Shown: positions 49,040-61,956, numbered from the stretch's first letter. The stretch: DNA of 64,000 bases from Trichuris trichiura (GCA_037903355.1 JBAJFE010000023.1:1674001-1738000); one strand, 5' to 3'. Notes: a model not told the origin generated them from the sequence alone. Made by a program: numbers and translations.

Positions 49040-49100
49040 GCTCTTTCGCGTTTTTAATTCGAACTGCAAAAAAAAAGATGCTACCGTGGTTGATTACTCA

Positions 49101-50349
49101 TTATTCCGCGTGCGCCTTTTTTAAATTTTCTTCTTCCTCGCGTTGAGGCGGATGTTCAAGCACTTTATCGACTAGTCCGAATTCGGATGCTTCCTTTGGA
49201 GACATGAAACGGTCTCTTTCCATCGCATCCTCTAAAATGATAATGCGTTGATTGAACACGCTTATTATGCGCGCGAAAGAAGTCACCAATCTCTCGCAGC
49301 GTTTTTCCCGTATGTTTTACGTAAAGTGTGTTTATTTGCTTTTTAACTTTTACTATCTCCTCCGCGTGTATCATAATGTCCGTCGCCTGACCCTGAAATA
49401 GAAAACTATGCGTACGCAAAGTATGTAATGGACAATAAGGATTAGCATACGGCCGCATGACCGGAAGGTTGATGAATCATCACGCGTGCATTTGGTAAGC
49501 AAGTACGATAGCCATGGGTTCCGCAAGCCAACAGAAGTGATGCCATACTGCTTGCTTGACCAATGCACCATGTAGCTATTAGAATTCTAGGTTTAATGTA
49601 CTGTATGGTGTCATAGATGCCCAAGCCGGCTGTGACACTCCCACCTGGTAACGGAGAAGTAAAAGGGATGTTGGAATATGTACCAAACCTGCTAGTAATA
49701 CCTGGACTGTTGATATAGATATGCACCGGCTTTGTATGGCTTTTCGATTGGAGAAACAGCAACTGGGCCACAATAAGGCTGGACATTTCATCCGTAATCT
49801 ATTGCAGGAGCATATGTTACGCAACCTTTCAGACAGAAAGTAACAATAACAATAATATTCTGTTGTTTGCTTCTGTTTAGTCTATGCTAACCTTCTCGCT
49901 TAGACTAATCCGTTGAGAGGATGCGGCTGCTATTCGCAAAGCAGATCGCCTTTGGAAGCTTATAATTTTGGTACAAAACGTTGGCGGAAAATAACTGACT
50001 CCGTGTTTTGCCTTAACGGGCTGTAGAGAGCTTGTAAGCAACACTTATTGTACAAAAAAACAAAAACAACATTATACCATATAGGAAGATTTTTACAAGT
50101 AGACGCTTGGCTGAATGTAGAAATAACAATTATGGATTCATTAGGCAACTCAAAAACGACCGAATGCATAGCAGTTAATGGCAAAGAACTTACGGGACCC
50201 ATAAGGCAGATGATTCTTTCCTCGAGAAGACGGGAGAAAATGTCGTATGCGCGCTCTCCTCGCCCGGTTTGTTCCACCACAATTGGTATGTACGGTCGAA
50301 GTCGAATGCACGACGTATGAGCAAAACGAACCATCTGACGCAATGCCAT
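49101..50349 (-). CDS. clpP: Mitochondrial ATP-dependent Clp protease proteolytic subunit
   Basis: Five exons: 50194-50349, 49702-49798, 49451-49644, 49287-49392 and 49101-49231, all in phase, giving 227 residues. ClpP forms a two-heptamer chamber fed by ClpX in the mitochondrial matrix. The basic N-terminus ([19 protein letters not shown]) looks like a transit peptide; mature sequence should begin near [17 protein letters not shown]. The catalytic triad is complete: Ser117 in GQASSM, His142 in MIHQPSG and Asp191 in MERD. Other family blocks are [30 protein letters not shown] and [13 protein letters not shown]. The tail is short and charged. The start at 50349 is the first Met; Met6 is possible. 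Donor choice at exon 3 (GTATGC) is fixed by the family spacing between HQPSG and GQATD. Confidence 0.96.
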
Positions 50350-52016
50350 TTCCGCAACTGACGAAATTCGAATTTTTACTCGGTTACAGTAAGAAATGTG
50401 ATCAGCAAGATAGATAAAAGTAAAACTCAGAAGTTAAAAGAATTTTTCTCCTTTACGCTATTCAAATTTTGCAAGCTGCTTCTTTGCTTGTTTTTCTTGC
50501 AAGTAACCGCTGTATTTTAAAAAAAATTGTTTTTCCAGCCACTCCTCCCGTAATGAAATAACCAAAGCAAAAGTTCTGTTTCTCTTTTGTGAGCACGGAA
50601 AATCAATTAACACATTTTAAATCTGATTAAATAACGGCAAACTGCGCTTATCCTACCGCAAGGGCGCTTCTTCCGAAACTGCGCAAGCGGAAAACGGATG
50701 TGAGGGGAGAACGTTCTAAGGTCAATTTGCTCAGTAAAATCTGTTTTAATTTTTTTAGTTTGCGCTGATTTTACGTTGTATTCGCAATAACGAATCCTAC
50801 AGACGCTGTCTTTCTCTTAGCTCGATTCAAAACGCGATAGAAAAAAGAGCTACAAATCATCCGGTGTTCGTAAATGTTGACAACTTAGTCGGAATCTCAA
50901 ATCGCAGTATCAGCTTTCTTTTAGTCTTCCAAAGCTTCGCGGTCAACGAAGAACGCCATTACAAGTTACTCGCTACAAAAGATTTCTCGACGATTGCCGC
51001 AATCTCGACAAGTAACTTAAATACTCGAAAAGAATAACTTTGAAGATGCATCTCGACAAGGAAGGTTTATTCTCGAAAATTCTAAAACGTTTCTGCCGGC
51101 CGCTGCCCGAATTTTGTCGAACGTTCGGTTGGGAATATGCTCTTTCCAAAGTTTGAAATTACAACGCTATCGTACGCGCGGAATATAAATTTCGATTCCG
51201 GCTGCGTGCGCAGTTTAAAACTTCGAATTCTATCCCAAAATCCAACCGCCTATTTGACGCGGCAAGCGAAATCTTAGCGTAAGCGTAATGTTATTGTTGA
51301 AACGTTGGGTTTATTCGTAAAGACAGCCTTTTATTTTCCATTCACTAATAACGAGGCAATCGCAAAACTTTCGTAACTAAACTAGTCAAGCAATTGTGCA
51401 CATTGTGAAGCGTACTGTAGTTTTTAAATCTTAATATATTTCAATAATGCGGCGACGACTGAACGCTAATTTAGGCAGAGCTGCTACTACGAAAAATATC
51501 TTTTCTTTCATTAATTGAAATCGTTTAAATTCAAGTGCTAACACTCACGCGGGTTGTAGTTTCAGTAAACTAAGGAGCATTGTTCCTGCATTCTATTTAC
51601 GAGGTTTTCAGCTTTGCAAACGCAAAAGCAAACGCGTTACTGTTCTCCTTTTTCTAATTACAAGCGATCAAATGCGTTCGAAAACACTTCTATTTTTTGG
51701 TACGTGTTTTTGACTTACGGGTGGCTATTTTAAGACGGATATGCTCTATTGTGTTGGTTAAGTGAAACAAACCAACGTAACGACCTCTCCAAAACGACTG
51801 CTAAGGCCATCTTTCGCGACTTGGAACGCGACTCAACCTTTGTGGCTTTTTTGTACCCGAATGAAAGAGTGCCGAGACGTCTTTTCACGCATTTCGCGTT
51901 TGAAAGCAAAGTAGCCCTTGTTCGGTAGGTAAGAACTGGCGAAGTTTTCTTTTCGGCGTTGTACAATTTTCAACTCTTTTTTAAACTTAGGCTTAGCTAT
52001 CGCTGACAAGCGAATA
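50350..52016. other. Intergenic, nothing recognised
   Basis: AT-rich with short frames only; the frame at 51730-51966 has no support. The ClpP promoter should lie at the low end. Confidence 0.4.
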
Positions 52017-52237
52017 CCATATATTACGGCCTATAAGAACACCCCTCTACCTAAGTAATGGGTAGTAATGATTGGCCCAGTTAATCAATTAGTGAGTCTA
52101 ATTGAGGTAGAAGAATTGCTGTTCAGTTCATAAGACTAATAAGCCGAATGCGAACCTAGGAAGTAACAACTGGGCCAATTATTACCACCCATTACTTACT
52201 TAGGTAGATGGGTGTTCTTATAGGCCGTAATATACGG
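52017..52237. mobile_element. MITE with long terminal inverted repeats and TA flanks
   Basis: The 221-bp element has arms of about 66-70 bp, mostly identical: ATATTACGGCCTATAAGAAC on the left and its complement on the right, continuing through CTACCTAAGTAA and GGCCCAGTT. A TA lies directly outside each end (52015-52016 and 52238-52239), which fits Tc1/mariner-type insertion. No coding capacity. Confidence 0.8.
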
Positions 52238-52277
52238 TATATTGCCTATGCAATGGGCATTTGTAAAAGTTCAATTT

Positions 52278-52925
52278 TTACTGGACCAAAACGTTCAAGC
52301 TGGAACAGTAGTCGGGATAGAAGGACAATAGAAGGGTTAAGGCGCAGACGGCGAGCAGGAAACTGGCTGTCATACAACTAAGAGCAATACAAAGGTCTCG
52401 AAGCTTTGCCCGAGTTTTCAACGATAGTGAACGTCTCTTGTGGTAGGGAGGAGCCTGAACGTCTCCGCAAGTTCGTCTTTTCTCGTCGTCAGGTCGATTC
52501 GACATCTTGAACAAGGTATGATCGGTATGTGGTGCCGCGCGTTTGGCCGTTCGATATTGACCCTTTTTACCCATCGACGGTTGCTTCCTAAAAATGGTAG
52601 TTGAAAAGCAAATGCTTTTACAAACGTTGACAGCTTGCTTAACGAAAGTGAGTACAGCCGGCGGTAATTGACGAAGCTTCGCTTGTATGCTGCCTGTGCT
52701 ATTGCAGCTGTGGCGCGTTTGTGCACATCCCAGATAAGGGCGACTGATCGCCGTCGACATATGTTCTTTAGCGACACAAGGTCTTTGTATCTCTTCTCTC
52801 TGTCCGTCTCGGCTTGAATTATTTTCACCAACGGCGTTGGTCAATTCGTCACATTCACCTTTCTCCGAACTTTCATTTTCAACACTAGAACCAAACGCGC
52901 GCGCGCGCGAGCAACGGTTGCACAT
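52278..52925 (-). CDS. Possible small membrane protein, unrecognised
   Basis: Open frame of 215 residues. The N-terminal part is polar (Ser/Glu/Asn-rich). The C-terminal 40 residues contain a hydrophobic segment, CMTASFLLAVCALTLLLSF, ending close to the C-terminus, which would suit a tail-anchored protein. A GT..TTTTTAG pair between about residues 90 and 115 could mark a short intron, but the frame is open through it. No family match. An overlapping frame (52418-52831) and the opposite strand just upstream (52940-53482) are also open, so coding status is uncertain. It begins 41 bp beyond the MITE at 52017-52237. Confidence 0.35.
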   Translation of the reverse strand: MCNRCSRARAFGSSVENESSEKGECDELTNAVGENNSSRDGQREEIQRPCVAKEHMSTAISRPYLGCAQTRHSCNSTGSIQAKLRQLPPAVLTFVKQAVNVCKSICFSTTIFRKQPSMGKKGQYRTAKRAAPHTDHTLFKMSNRPDDEKRRTCGDVQAPPYHKRRSLSLKTRAKLRDLCIALSCMTASFLLAVCALTLLLSFYPDYCSSLNVLVQ

Positions 52926-54718
52926 TTCAAAAAAAGCGTTTGCCGAAGTCGCGTCGCTACAAGATAGCCGTCAACCGACAGACACATACGTTGTCACGTT
53001 TTTGCCCGTCGTCTGCATACATTAACGGCATTTGCAACCGGTTATCCGTTGCAGTATTGTTTGCCGGCAAGCCGTTCATCGAGCCAACTGCGCCTTTGAA
53101 AAAGCAAAGCAGCTGTACAAGAGACGCTTCGACGATTTGGAGATCCTTGGTTCTTTTTTTTCTAACTTTTACATCCTCTCGAACCCTATGGAAGCGCCAC
53201 CTACCTTCAGACAATTTGCATAAGAGCCGGTATGCAGCGATAATTTTAAAACACGCCTTATTTGATCGATCGCTCAAAAGGTTGAAGACTCGAAGGGGAA
53301 ATGAACCCGCCGTGAAAACAGTTCGAATTTGGACCATTGCATTCACGCACCCGCGCGACCACTCATTCGGTATTGCGCATAGACGCTTTACCTTCTCTCT
53401 TTCTCTTTTTTTTCGTTTTTTGATTCATCGCCGACGAGATCGAAGAGAGCAGTTTTATATCAAATGTCCATTGGGAGATTAGGCAATGCGGGTGCGCGCC
53501 GAATGAGTTCGTTTCTTGTTGGGGATCAATCTTCGGCTTATCAGTTGCCGCCAACCGTATATACGCCGCTTGCTTAGCAAAAAGGCAGTCAGTCGTGCAT
53601 AGCGAATGAGTTCGCTCGAAATCGTACTTGCCTATTTTAGATGAAAAGAACGTCGGTCCGACGTATCTTCAACGCCGAGTTCGTTGGGTATCAATTGTTT
53701 CGGCTGGAAAGCATTGAATCTACAAGCCGAGTTTTCGTTCGGAAAAAAGGTAATTTTCTCTTTCCAATTTTTTACGTAACTAAGAAAGATTTTTAAAATA
53801 TTACTTTGCCAAGATGACAAAACAAATAAGGTTCGGAAGTAGGCTCGGAAGTGGTCTGCTGATTCGTGAGGTTTCGGCTGCCCTTATTTCTAATACTTTA
53901 ATTAAAACAATGCATTCAAATGTTGAGTACGCGTAGAAGTATTGATTGGGTCTATCTAAGCTTGTGCATGCTGTAGCTATTGGATGAAAGAACAATTTAG
54001 AAGCGATAGTCGAGTTTTTTTCTTTGATAAATGCTTTTACCTTTCTAACCGAACAATGCAAGTTGATCAACGTCGTACCATTGACAAAGAGTGTGGCATA
54101 TCTTCTTTCTTATCTGTGTTCGCCTTCCGCGGGTCGACTTTATCATTAGCATTTCGAGCTGTCCCAATATCTTGATAAGACCTATAGCGTATAGCGTGCA
54201 GCTTCGATATTTAGGGCGAAGCTTTCACGTACGTCATTTAATAAGAATTTCAAAAACCGTTTTTAATTTTAACTTCGCAGCTTGTTTTGGATAACGTTTT
54301 AATACTATATGCATGGGAAGTTTCAATCTTTTGTTGACAACGTGGCAAGACGCTCTCTCAGGCTTCAGCGTGTAGTAGACTACGAGGGAAGAAGCCAAGC
54401 GAAGTTGTTCAGTTGCTGCGTTGGTATATCCCTTCAAAATTGTATTTCGTTATTTCAATTATAGTCTTTGTATTTTCTTTTATCATGCTGCTCATCAATA
54501 CAATATTTTGTTGAGTTTTATTTACTTGTGTTGTCTATACTATTTAATTGATTTACGTATCCATTTGGGTTTATTTATTTTCTTCGTCTGCTCGTATTGA
54601 TAAGGTATACTCGTGCTTTCCAACGCGCAAGCTGAGGTTCCTCCTTAAATTTATTTGGTCCGTCCGAAATAACAAGTCTTTTCCTCTGTTTGTTCGCAGA
54701 CAGTATAGTATACTGACA
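52926..54718. other. Intergenic, unsupported open frames
   Basis: Frames at 52940-53482 (plus) and 52957-53346 (minus) overlap antisense and match no family. The rest is AT-rich. Nothing else recognised. Confidence 0.35.
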
Positions 54719-55018
54719 ATAATCAGGTTTGTTCTACCCGTAAACGTACAGTAAAACCCACGTCATTAACTCTACGTCTACGCGTCGCGTCGCACCGTCG
54801 TGTTGTGACTTTGCCGGCCATCCGGTTTTGCCCTTTTCTAAGCCTAAGCCTAAATAGAAGTCTTATATTTAGGCTTAGGCTTAGGTGAGGACAGAACAAG
54901 ACCGCTACGTGCTTAACAGAAAAAAGGCGCGCACTTCTCAGACGTTACGCGCGAAAATTGAATATATTTAGTCTTGTTTGTCTTACTGTATTGGCGGGAG
55001 TAGAACGAACCTGATTAC
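54719..55018. mobile_element. Miniature inverted-repeat element, copy 2
   Basis: The ends are inverted copies: TAATCAGGTTTGTTCTAC on the left and GTAGAACGAACCTGATTA on the right, extending about 37 bp with mismatches. The interior carries a clean TTAGGC hairpin (about 54846-54893) followed by GGACAGAACAAGACC. Same family as 42914-43223. No coding capacity. Confidence 0.7.
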
Positions 55019-56927
55019 CGTTAAGAACTTTGTATGTTTTTGCGGGAAAATTGAGGAGGAGGCTCGAAATAACCTCTCCGATTGTGAATTTTTACGGAAA
55101 CGCATCATTTCTTCTATTTCAACGTACGGCAGAACCGCTAACCTCGTTTTAATATCATCTGGTTTTGTCAAAATCTTGTAGCGTTCAAGACACAAATTCC
55201 TGTGGGCAACAAAGTCTCTTATCCGCTTCGTGGTGGCATTTTCGGGATTGAATTCCGCCCAAAACTTACCTCCTCTTTGGAGACGATTTGATGTGCTGTT
55301 GAAGCCTTTTCCAATGAACGAAACAAGCGAAAGCCGATAGGAGCAAGTCAGGGCTACATAGAAGGCTGATAGGTTTCAGCGCTTGATACGCCTTCGGACT
55401 ACAAAAAGCCGGATTACGGTTTACTATTCGCTAGTCCGATGTGTAACGGAATAGCCAAACGCGCATGGTTTTCTTGGCTGCACGATTTGCTTAGAAAAAT
55501 GGGAAACATTCGCAGCACGGCGAAAAAATCTGAAAGTACCGAGACGAATACGTGAAGTTCAAGATCGTTGCGTCATACCGTTGGCGGCAAAGCAGATTCC
55601 TCCAAGATACTACCTCATCCTTTATATAGCCCTGATTTGTTTCACTATTTTATCATCTTGGAAAAGCCTTAAGAAAAAGACATCGCTTTATGTCAGACGA
55701 ACAGCTAGAAGCTAGAAAAGGAGATACTTTTATTATCGAACACTTCGTTTCCAAGCGGAAGAAATAATTTGTTGTCCACAGGAATTCGTTCCCGACTGAT
55801 CGTACCAAACGAGCTCAGCGGTTTTATCAGACATTCGGAAATACAAGAAACGGTGCACTGCTGCAAAACTTTAAATTTAGCAGTTGAGCATGAGCATCAG
55901 AAAGCAGATAGATGACGTCTACCTTATGATGTTGTTACTGTAACCGCCATAAGTTTATTCAAAAAGGGTTTTATAGGGAAGTTTGAGATAATGTTTGGCT
56001 GAAAGCCATTTAATTTATTTTTACCGATTTTTTTGGATTCCGAGCGCCCCGAGATTTTACCGTATTAATCAAAGGAACCTTTTATATTTAATTTTTCCCC
56101 CTTTAGTCCTTTTGCTGTCCATTTTGTTCCCGCCTTCAGCCTTTTTCATTAGGGATAAGTCGGAGCTAACGGGTTCCTGTCCCTAATAAGCGAAAAGCGT
56201 TTTTATCTCTTTGTTTCGGTATTCCGAAGTTGCTTTCTTTTCAACTTCTCTAAGCGACTCGTCTTTATTTCTCAACTTCAAAAGCCAAGACAACAAATGA
56301 TGTATCCACCGGCCATTGCGTCATCAGCAACAGTGCCGCATCCTTTATTGTTTACTTGTAAAAGAGCATAACGAAAAAAGTCTCAAAAAAACGTAGTAAA
56401 GTCAAGGACGCATAATCAGCTTTCGGAAAGTGTAGAAGCAATATAAGCCTTCAAGCTGAAAAGTAAAGCCAGCAATAGACCCAATACGAATGCATTGAAT
56501 TCCGCTAAGTTTGTTTATTACGATAACCAATTGTATTGCATTGTTGATAGCGTTGGAACTGGTTACCTTTTGACTTTTCATCCTTTTACCAACGAAGCGA
56601 TGCAAAACATGTTCCGACGGCTTTCAACTATTGCCGAACAATTCACGTAGGCAATTCTTGCTGCTCGCCGGATGACAATGATGATGAACGCATTGTCCGC
56701 CGTTGTAAACGGTTTGTGGTGTTTTTTTGTTCTTTTTTCCGAAAAGCATCGCCGTCTCTTAAAAATAAGTTTTCCCGCCATATGTTAATGGTGGTGTTCT
56801 TTTCTCGTAAACTCAAAATCGAAATATTCTCCCGGTGCATCGTTGTATTTAGTATAGCACGGAAAAAAGTTTCTAATTTTTCCCGCACCCGCCTGCGACC
56901 AAGACTTGTTTCTCATTGCATATTTTG

Positions 56928-56971
<44 letters not shown>

Positions 56972-59900
56972 TTGACATTACGCAATAATGGCTATAAAGA
57001 CAGCGAGCAATGAAAGCAGTTCCGTTCGGTCGCGGTTTGAAGGTTTTTGTTGTCATATCGGATAATTTACGTTTGCATTATTGCAAACAGGTTGCCATAA
57101 ATCACTGCCAACGTATGGCTGCCCGTTTTGAACAATGCTTGTTGTTCAACTAGATCATGGCGATGCAGGCTGCTAAACCGTCCGCTAACAGCTAGCTCGC
57201 AAACTTCGATTCGCCGACCCGGGCAGGTGCAGTTGAATCATTTAAAAGGAACTTTACCCGTTAATGTGTTCCGGTTTTTACTTTGACGGTTGAAAGTTGG
57301 ATTGTTTAAGCATGGAGAGCTTAAGTGAGCTAATTTGCATAAATATTTCGCATTTGCTTTCGTTGCCATCGTTATTGCGCTGCGTAAGGTTACGGAGGCG
57401 CGAAACCAGTTTGCAAGCAACATATGTTTCCAATGATCGATATTAAAAGGCAAAAAAGACAAGAAGCTTAAAGAAAGTTTGAATATGGAACATTCGCACT
57501 ATATGTGTTGACTTTAGAAGGGCGCCTGTATGGATTGATCAGCTATGAAGGTATTGCGCGCAATGGTTTGTATACACTCCTACTTCTAGCAGGACAACCT
57601 CTTTCCACCAGCATGAAGCATGTGCAAAGTGCGGTACGGCCTCTGCAAACCCTGACGTGTAAGTATTCCTTTAATTTACAAGTTTCTGTTTTCCAAATAC
57701 CGTACAGCCCTGACCGCCGCATATATAAAGGTAGTTCAAAGACGAAAATCCACGACGAAGCAAGATTTCTTGTTTAGTCATCATTTTGTCTTAGCACCCG
57801 AGTAATTGAGGTAAAAAATTAAGCTTATTTTGGAAATCCAGCGCAATCTCCGTCGGCGAACATTTCCAACTTTTTAAAATTTGAATTTTTTAAAAAATGC
57901 GACCAATCGAAACGCTTTTAAACGGAAAGTAAATTAGGAACTAAATTGAGCAAGCCGAACTGCCCATTCGTGGAAGAGGAATAATCGTTGCAAACAGTAT
58001 TGACAGGTTCTAATATGAGTTTATGTCACTTTGACAGATGTAGGTCGCACGATTGGCTTATTGCGTCAAGGAAGGTTTTTCGAATTTCAATACACTCTTT
58101 GGACGAATTGCTCACTGTATGTAAGCGAAATGGCCAATGATAACATTGACTCTACTTTTTTCACGCTACTCTAATATGGGATGTATGGAAATTAATGTAT
58201 TGACGCATTCATCGCATCGATGCAAATTCAACGTGCCCATGCCTACTTTTTCTGTTCCCTAAATGCAGCAGAAACGGGTAAGATAAAGTGTTGCATAATT
58301 TCGCTGCTAAAAGCTCAATGTTTTTCACTTGAATACCTTTTATGCAAATGAGCTACGGTAAGCGCATGGAAAGCAGGTAGCCGCCGCCTTTTGGCCGGCA
58401 TTGCACCATAAGACTTTGATTTACGCCTTTCGATGAGCTGATCGACATCGCGTCGATTGGTTAAAGAGCAAAGGCTTGTCTAAAAATTCCGCGAGGAATT
58501 AGCAGAGCCTATAACGGGAATTTCCAGCCGCGGCAACAAAGACGAATGTTGTAAATACATGCGACCTTATTGAGCTGTTGGCTTAGTGGAAGCGTGCCGA
58601 CTTGGTTAGTTTTTTTCCATAGTGCAAAAACGACTTCCCTTCCAGGTGATTGAAAATACGAAGGAGAAAACGTCTGTCGGTCGTCCGTCGAGTTTCCCTT
58701 TCGTAGGCATTGAGCGGAAAGGTTGATTAGCCTTTTATTTTGGTTGTAGGTTTAAAATTCAATTTTTGCAACGTGGTTCTGCGGCGAAATGCTCAACTGT
58801 CATACTGTAACTTTGCCCACTAACGCGTTCTTTTTTGCTTAAGCTTAATCCTAAACAAAAGGCTTTTATTTCGGCTTAAGCTTAGGCGAAAGTAAAAACA
58901 GGATAGTCGTCATGCTCGCCGGTAAGGACAGAACAGAATGACCGCTTTCTTGTCGGGAAGGTACCTGCATTTCGCAAACGTTGTAGCCGTAAGGAGATAC
59001 GATGCAAAAAGAGAGATTTCGACAGGTTTCCATTGCAAGCAAAGAGCTTCAAGAGTGAACGGTTAATTTAAAAATGTCGATACGTAATACATAAGTGCAT
59101 GAGACAAGAGAAAATTATTTAAGATTTGCAGGTACGATGTTTTCAACTGAAATACCGTACGATTAGACATACTACGTCTTCCTGAAATTGAAAGCAATCA
59201 AATCTCGTTATACGATTAAAGTTAGCTTCGCTGCTTGCTCCACCTACGTATAAGAGTGCTTATAAAATCGAAATGCGAGTGCGACGGTTGGCGGGCTTGT
59301 CAATAGAGTCAACATTTTGTTATCAGGGTGGTTCCTTTGTTTTTCCGAAAAATAATTTCCTACAACAATTTTTAAATCGAATCTTTTGAATTATTCGATT
59401 ACAAAGAACATCACTGTGTTCATTGCGGACTGTAGCGCTTCGCACAACCTTTTCCAACAGAGTGCCACGTTCCGTTCGGCTTTGAGTACTGTTTTCGATC
59501 GGTGTCGAACAGCTGTACTCTATCGACTCCATAATAACTTGAAAGAGTGGAAGTTTTTCCGCATAGATAAACGCGTAGGTCCGTTTTTGAAACCCGTTTT
59601 GAGTAGCAGAATTGCATCAGCTTCCTAGAAATTGCTTCTGTTTGATAAGACTTGTCCAAAAACTGACTTTTTGATGCTCTCTTTAAAAAAATTATTTTTT
59701 TAAAACAGATTTATTAGCTACCCGCGTTGTAGTACACTGGAAATCCGGCTTAAAATTTCAACCCTACAGTAGGATTGGTAAATGATTTTCAGGTTACAAA
59801 ATGACCCCAAATGAAATGCGTGTTTTTTGCGCGAATGTTTTCTAAATTTTGCCTCTGACTTCAATCGAAAACGTCGAAAAGTGCTTTCTCGTCTAAAATG

Positions 59901-60370
59901 CTTAGTTTTTTGGTTCTCCAATTCGAGAGTACCGGTTAGATTGGGCTTGATGCGTCTCTCCGAAATTGCATCTTTTCTCTTTTTACGTCAAACCAAAATT
60001 ACAACCCGCCGGCTTTTAGCCGGGGCGTTCGCAGTTTAGGAATTGGCAATTTTAAAAAGCTGGCGCGAGGATGAGTTTTTAAGCTTTACCGCTTTAACGT
60101 TAGGAAGAGCTCCATTGGCATTTTCGCTACCAACCGACCTGACAAAGCTATTTTTAAACAGTTGACCGAAACATGCCAAATAGCGGTTGCGTACTGTAGG
60201 TTGGAGTTGCGGGAACGCAGAAAAACAGATAATTCATCTTATTAAGCGTTCTTTGGCGTAGCTGGCAAAGCTTGACTATTTTTGGACGAATCAAAAAGGC
60301 TTTCCTATTGAATATATCTTTATTACGGATTTTGTCCCGTTGAGAAGTAAAATAAAAAGATTTTTTCTTT
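55019..60370. other. Long gene-poor stretch
   Basis: No gene could be supported. It contains a (TA)n microsatellite at about 56933-56968, a TTAGGC-like hairpin at 58837-58887 followed by GGACAGAACAGAATGACC (related to the interior of the miniature elements at 42914 and 54719), and scattered short frames. Close to the high end, 60310-60340 carries the ACGGGACA..TCCGTAATAAA segment that follows the ribozyme of Penelope-like element A. Confidence 0.45.
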
Positions 60371-60413
60371 CTCCGAAGCTTTCGGGTCTGCCGCGACCCG
60401 TCTTCAGCGGTCC
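60371..60413 (-). ncRNA. Nano-hammerhead ribozyme motif of Penelope-like element A
   Basis: Minus strand: CTGAAGA, stem II GGGTC/GACCC, GAAA, GCT, then T as the cleavable nucleotide before CGGAG (predicted cleavage between 60376 and 60375). CGG after the site pairs with CCG before the CUGANGA box as stem I. Stem III is only AGCT. It lies about 300 bp downstream of the element A stop codon. Confidence 0.75.
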
Positions 60414-60716
60414 AATGAAGTGTGTGGTGGTTACTGAGACGACATTTGTCTTCCATCACTTATCAACGTTTAATACGAGAGTTTTAAAGTTCTTCAACTG
60501 TGTCTGTCAGCTGTCAGTATTCTTGTAGAAATTTGTTAATGCATGGGTCGACCTTGTAGTTTCGTTTTTCAATTTTTATCCCTTTGTTCCAAAATGTGAT
60601 CTGATTTTTTTTCAGTGTTTCAGTTCCTATTGATTTTAGCTTGTGTGTTAACTATTAAGGGAACAACAATTGTGAAGTGTAATGATATTTGTCCATAAAT
60701 CACTAATGTCTGCCCC

Positions 60717-61890
60717 TTAGTCTCGATTGAAAGTCACGTTGTTTCTAATATAGAGAGCCTCTTTTAGTTTTCTTAGGTGTACGTTACTTTCATAGCAAAG
60801 GGCTCTTGGATGGAGGGGCTGTTTGCAATTCACCGCATGTTCTACCACCGCGGAAGCTTGAATTGCCTTTTCTATGGTTTTTATTGGATTCAATGTTGGT
60901 CTTCCGCGGCGAGGTATTGGGGAGTGCATATTGTGTAGTCTACTTTTTGCATTGTTGTAACTGTTTAGTTTCCTTATGTGTTCTTGGAATCGGTGTTCTA
61001 AAGTATTCCCTGTTTCGCCGACGTAAACTGCTGAACAAGAGCATTCGATCGCGTAGATGAGACCCGTTCTTTCATTTATGGGAATTTTCCTTTTGTCCGT
61101 CCGGAGAATTGATCTGAGATTGGGAGAATTTTTGAAAAAGACTCTGAAACCAAATCTTTTACCTAGCTGAATAAACTTTTCGCCTAGTCCCGCTATATAT
61201 GGAACCACTAAACGTGGATATAGTGAGATATTAGGATCAGGAGCTTTACCTTTGTGTAGCCTGTATTTGAATACTCGGTCAATGAAGGATTTAGGATAAT
61301 GATTTTTGTAGAAGACTTTTCTAATATAGTTAAGTTCCGGCTGTAGATATTCAGGGTCACCTATATTGACTGCCCTATCGACCATTCCGGAGAGGATTCC
61401 ACGCATTACTGATCGTGGATGATGTGATGAGAAGTTGAGATATTGTTCAGTCTGCGTGGATTTCCTATAGACTCTGGTTTTAAGCCCTTCATTTGTGCGA
61501 ATAATAACCACATCTAGAAAGGGAAGAGTTTTGTTATCTTCTTTTTCCATTGTGAAAACTATCTGGTTTGGGCGCATGTTGTCGAGGAATTGTAGAAATT
61601 GTTCTTCTTTTCCGGCTTTAATAATTACAAAGATATCGTCCACATATCTTTTGAAGAGGAGTGGGGCGATTTGTCTGTCTACCGTTTCGAAAATTTTTCT
61701 TTCAAGGTTTTCCATAAAAACTTCTGCTAAGACTGGGGATAAAGAGCTGCCCATTGGGACTCCGCTGGATTGTTTGTAGTATTTGTTGTCAAAGGTGAAG
61801 TAATTGCCGTCTTGCATGCAAAAAGAAACCAGCTTGATAATTTCATTTTTTGCTTCCTTTTTGTACGGATTTTCTCTGTCCCGTTGAAAA
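60717..61890 (-). pseudogene. Penelope-like retroelement A, 5'-truncated (RT C-terminal half plus GIY-YIG endonuclease)
   Basis: The open frame from Met at 61817 to the stop at 60717 encodes 366 residues and stays open further upstream to about 61890. It begins inside the RT: GVPMGSSLSPVLAE (motif B), FKRYVDDIFVI (catalytic YVDD), FLDVVIIRTN, then the linker FSSHHPRSVMRGILSGM. It continues into a GIY-YIG endonuclease (GLIYAIECSCSAVYVGETGN, then LEHRFQEHI). The RT motif carrying the first catalytic Asp is missing, so it is dead on arrival even though the remaining frame is intact. Its truncated start is directly abutted by the ribozyme end of element B. Remaining coding sequence is less damaged than in B. 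Confidence 0.9.
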
Positions 61891-61913
61891 AAACTTTTAT
61901 TAATAATAAACTG

Positions 61914-61956
61914 TCCGTAGCTTTCGGGTCCGAACTTGACCCGTCATCAGCGGTCT
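61914..61956 (-). ncRNA. Nano-hammerhead ribozyme motif of Penelope-like element B
   Basis: Minus strand: CTGATGA, stem II GGGTC/GACCC, GAAA, GCT, then A as the cleavable nucleotide before CGGAC. CGG pairs with CCG before the box as stem I. Stem III is the self-complementary AGCT only. It lies about 105 bp downstream of the element B stop, and immediately upstream of truncated element A. Confidence 0.75.

Noticed and set aside
52940..53482. 180-codon plus-strand frame
   Set aside because: Overlaps a 129-codon frame on the other strand, shows no domain and has unusual basic/aromatic composition with no splice context.
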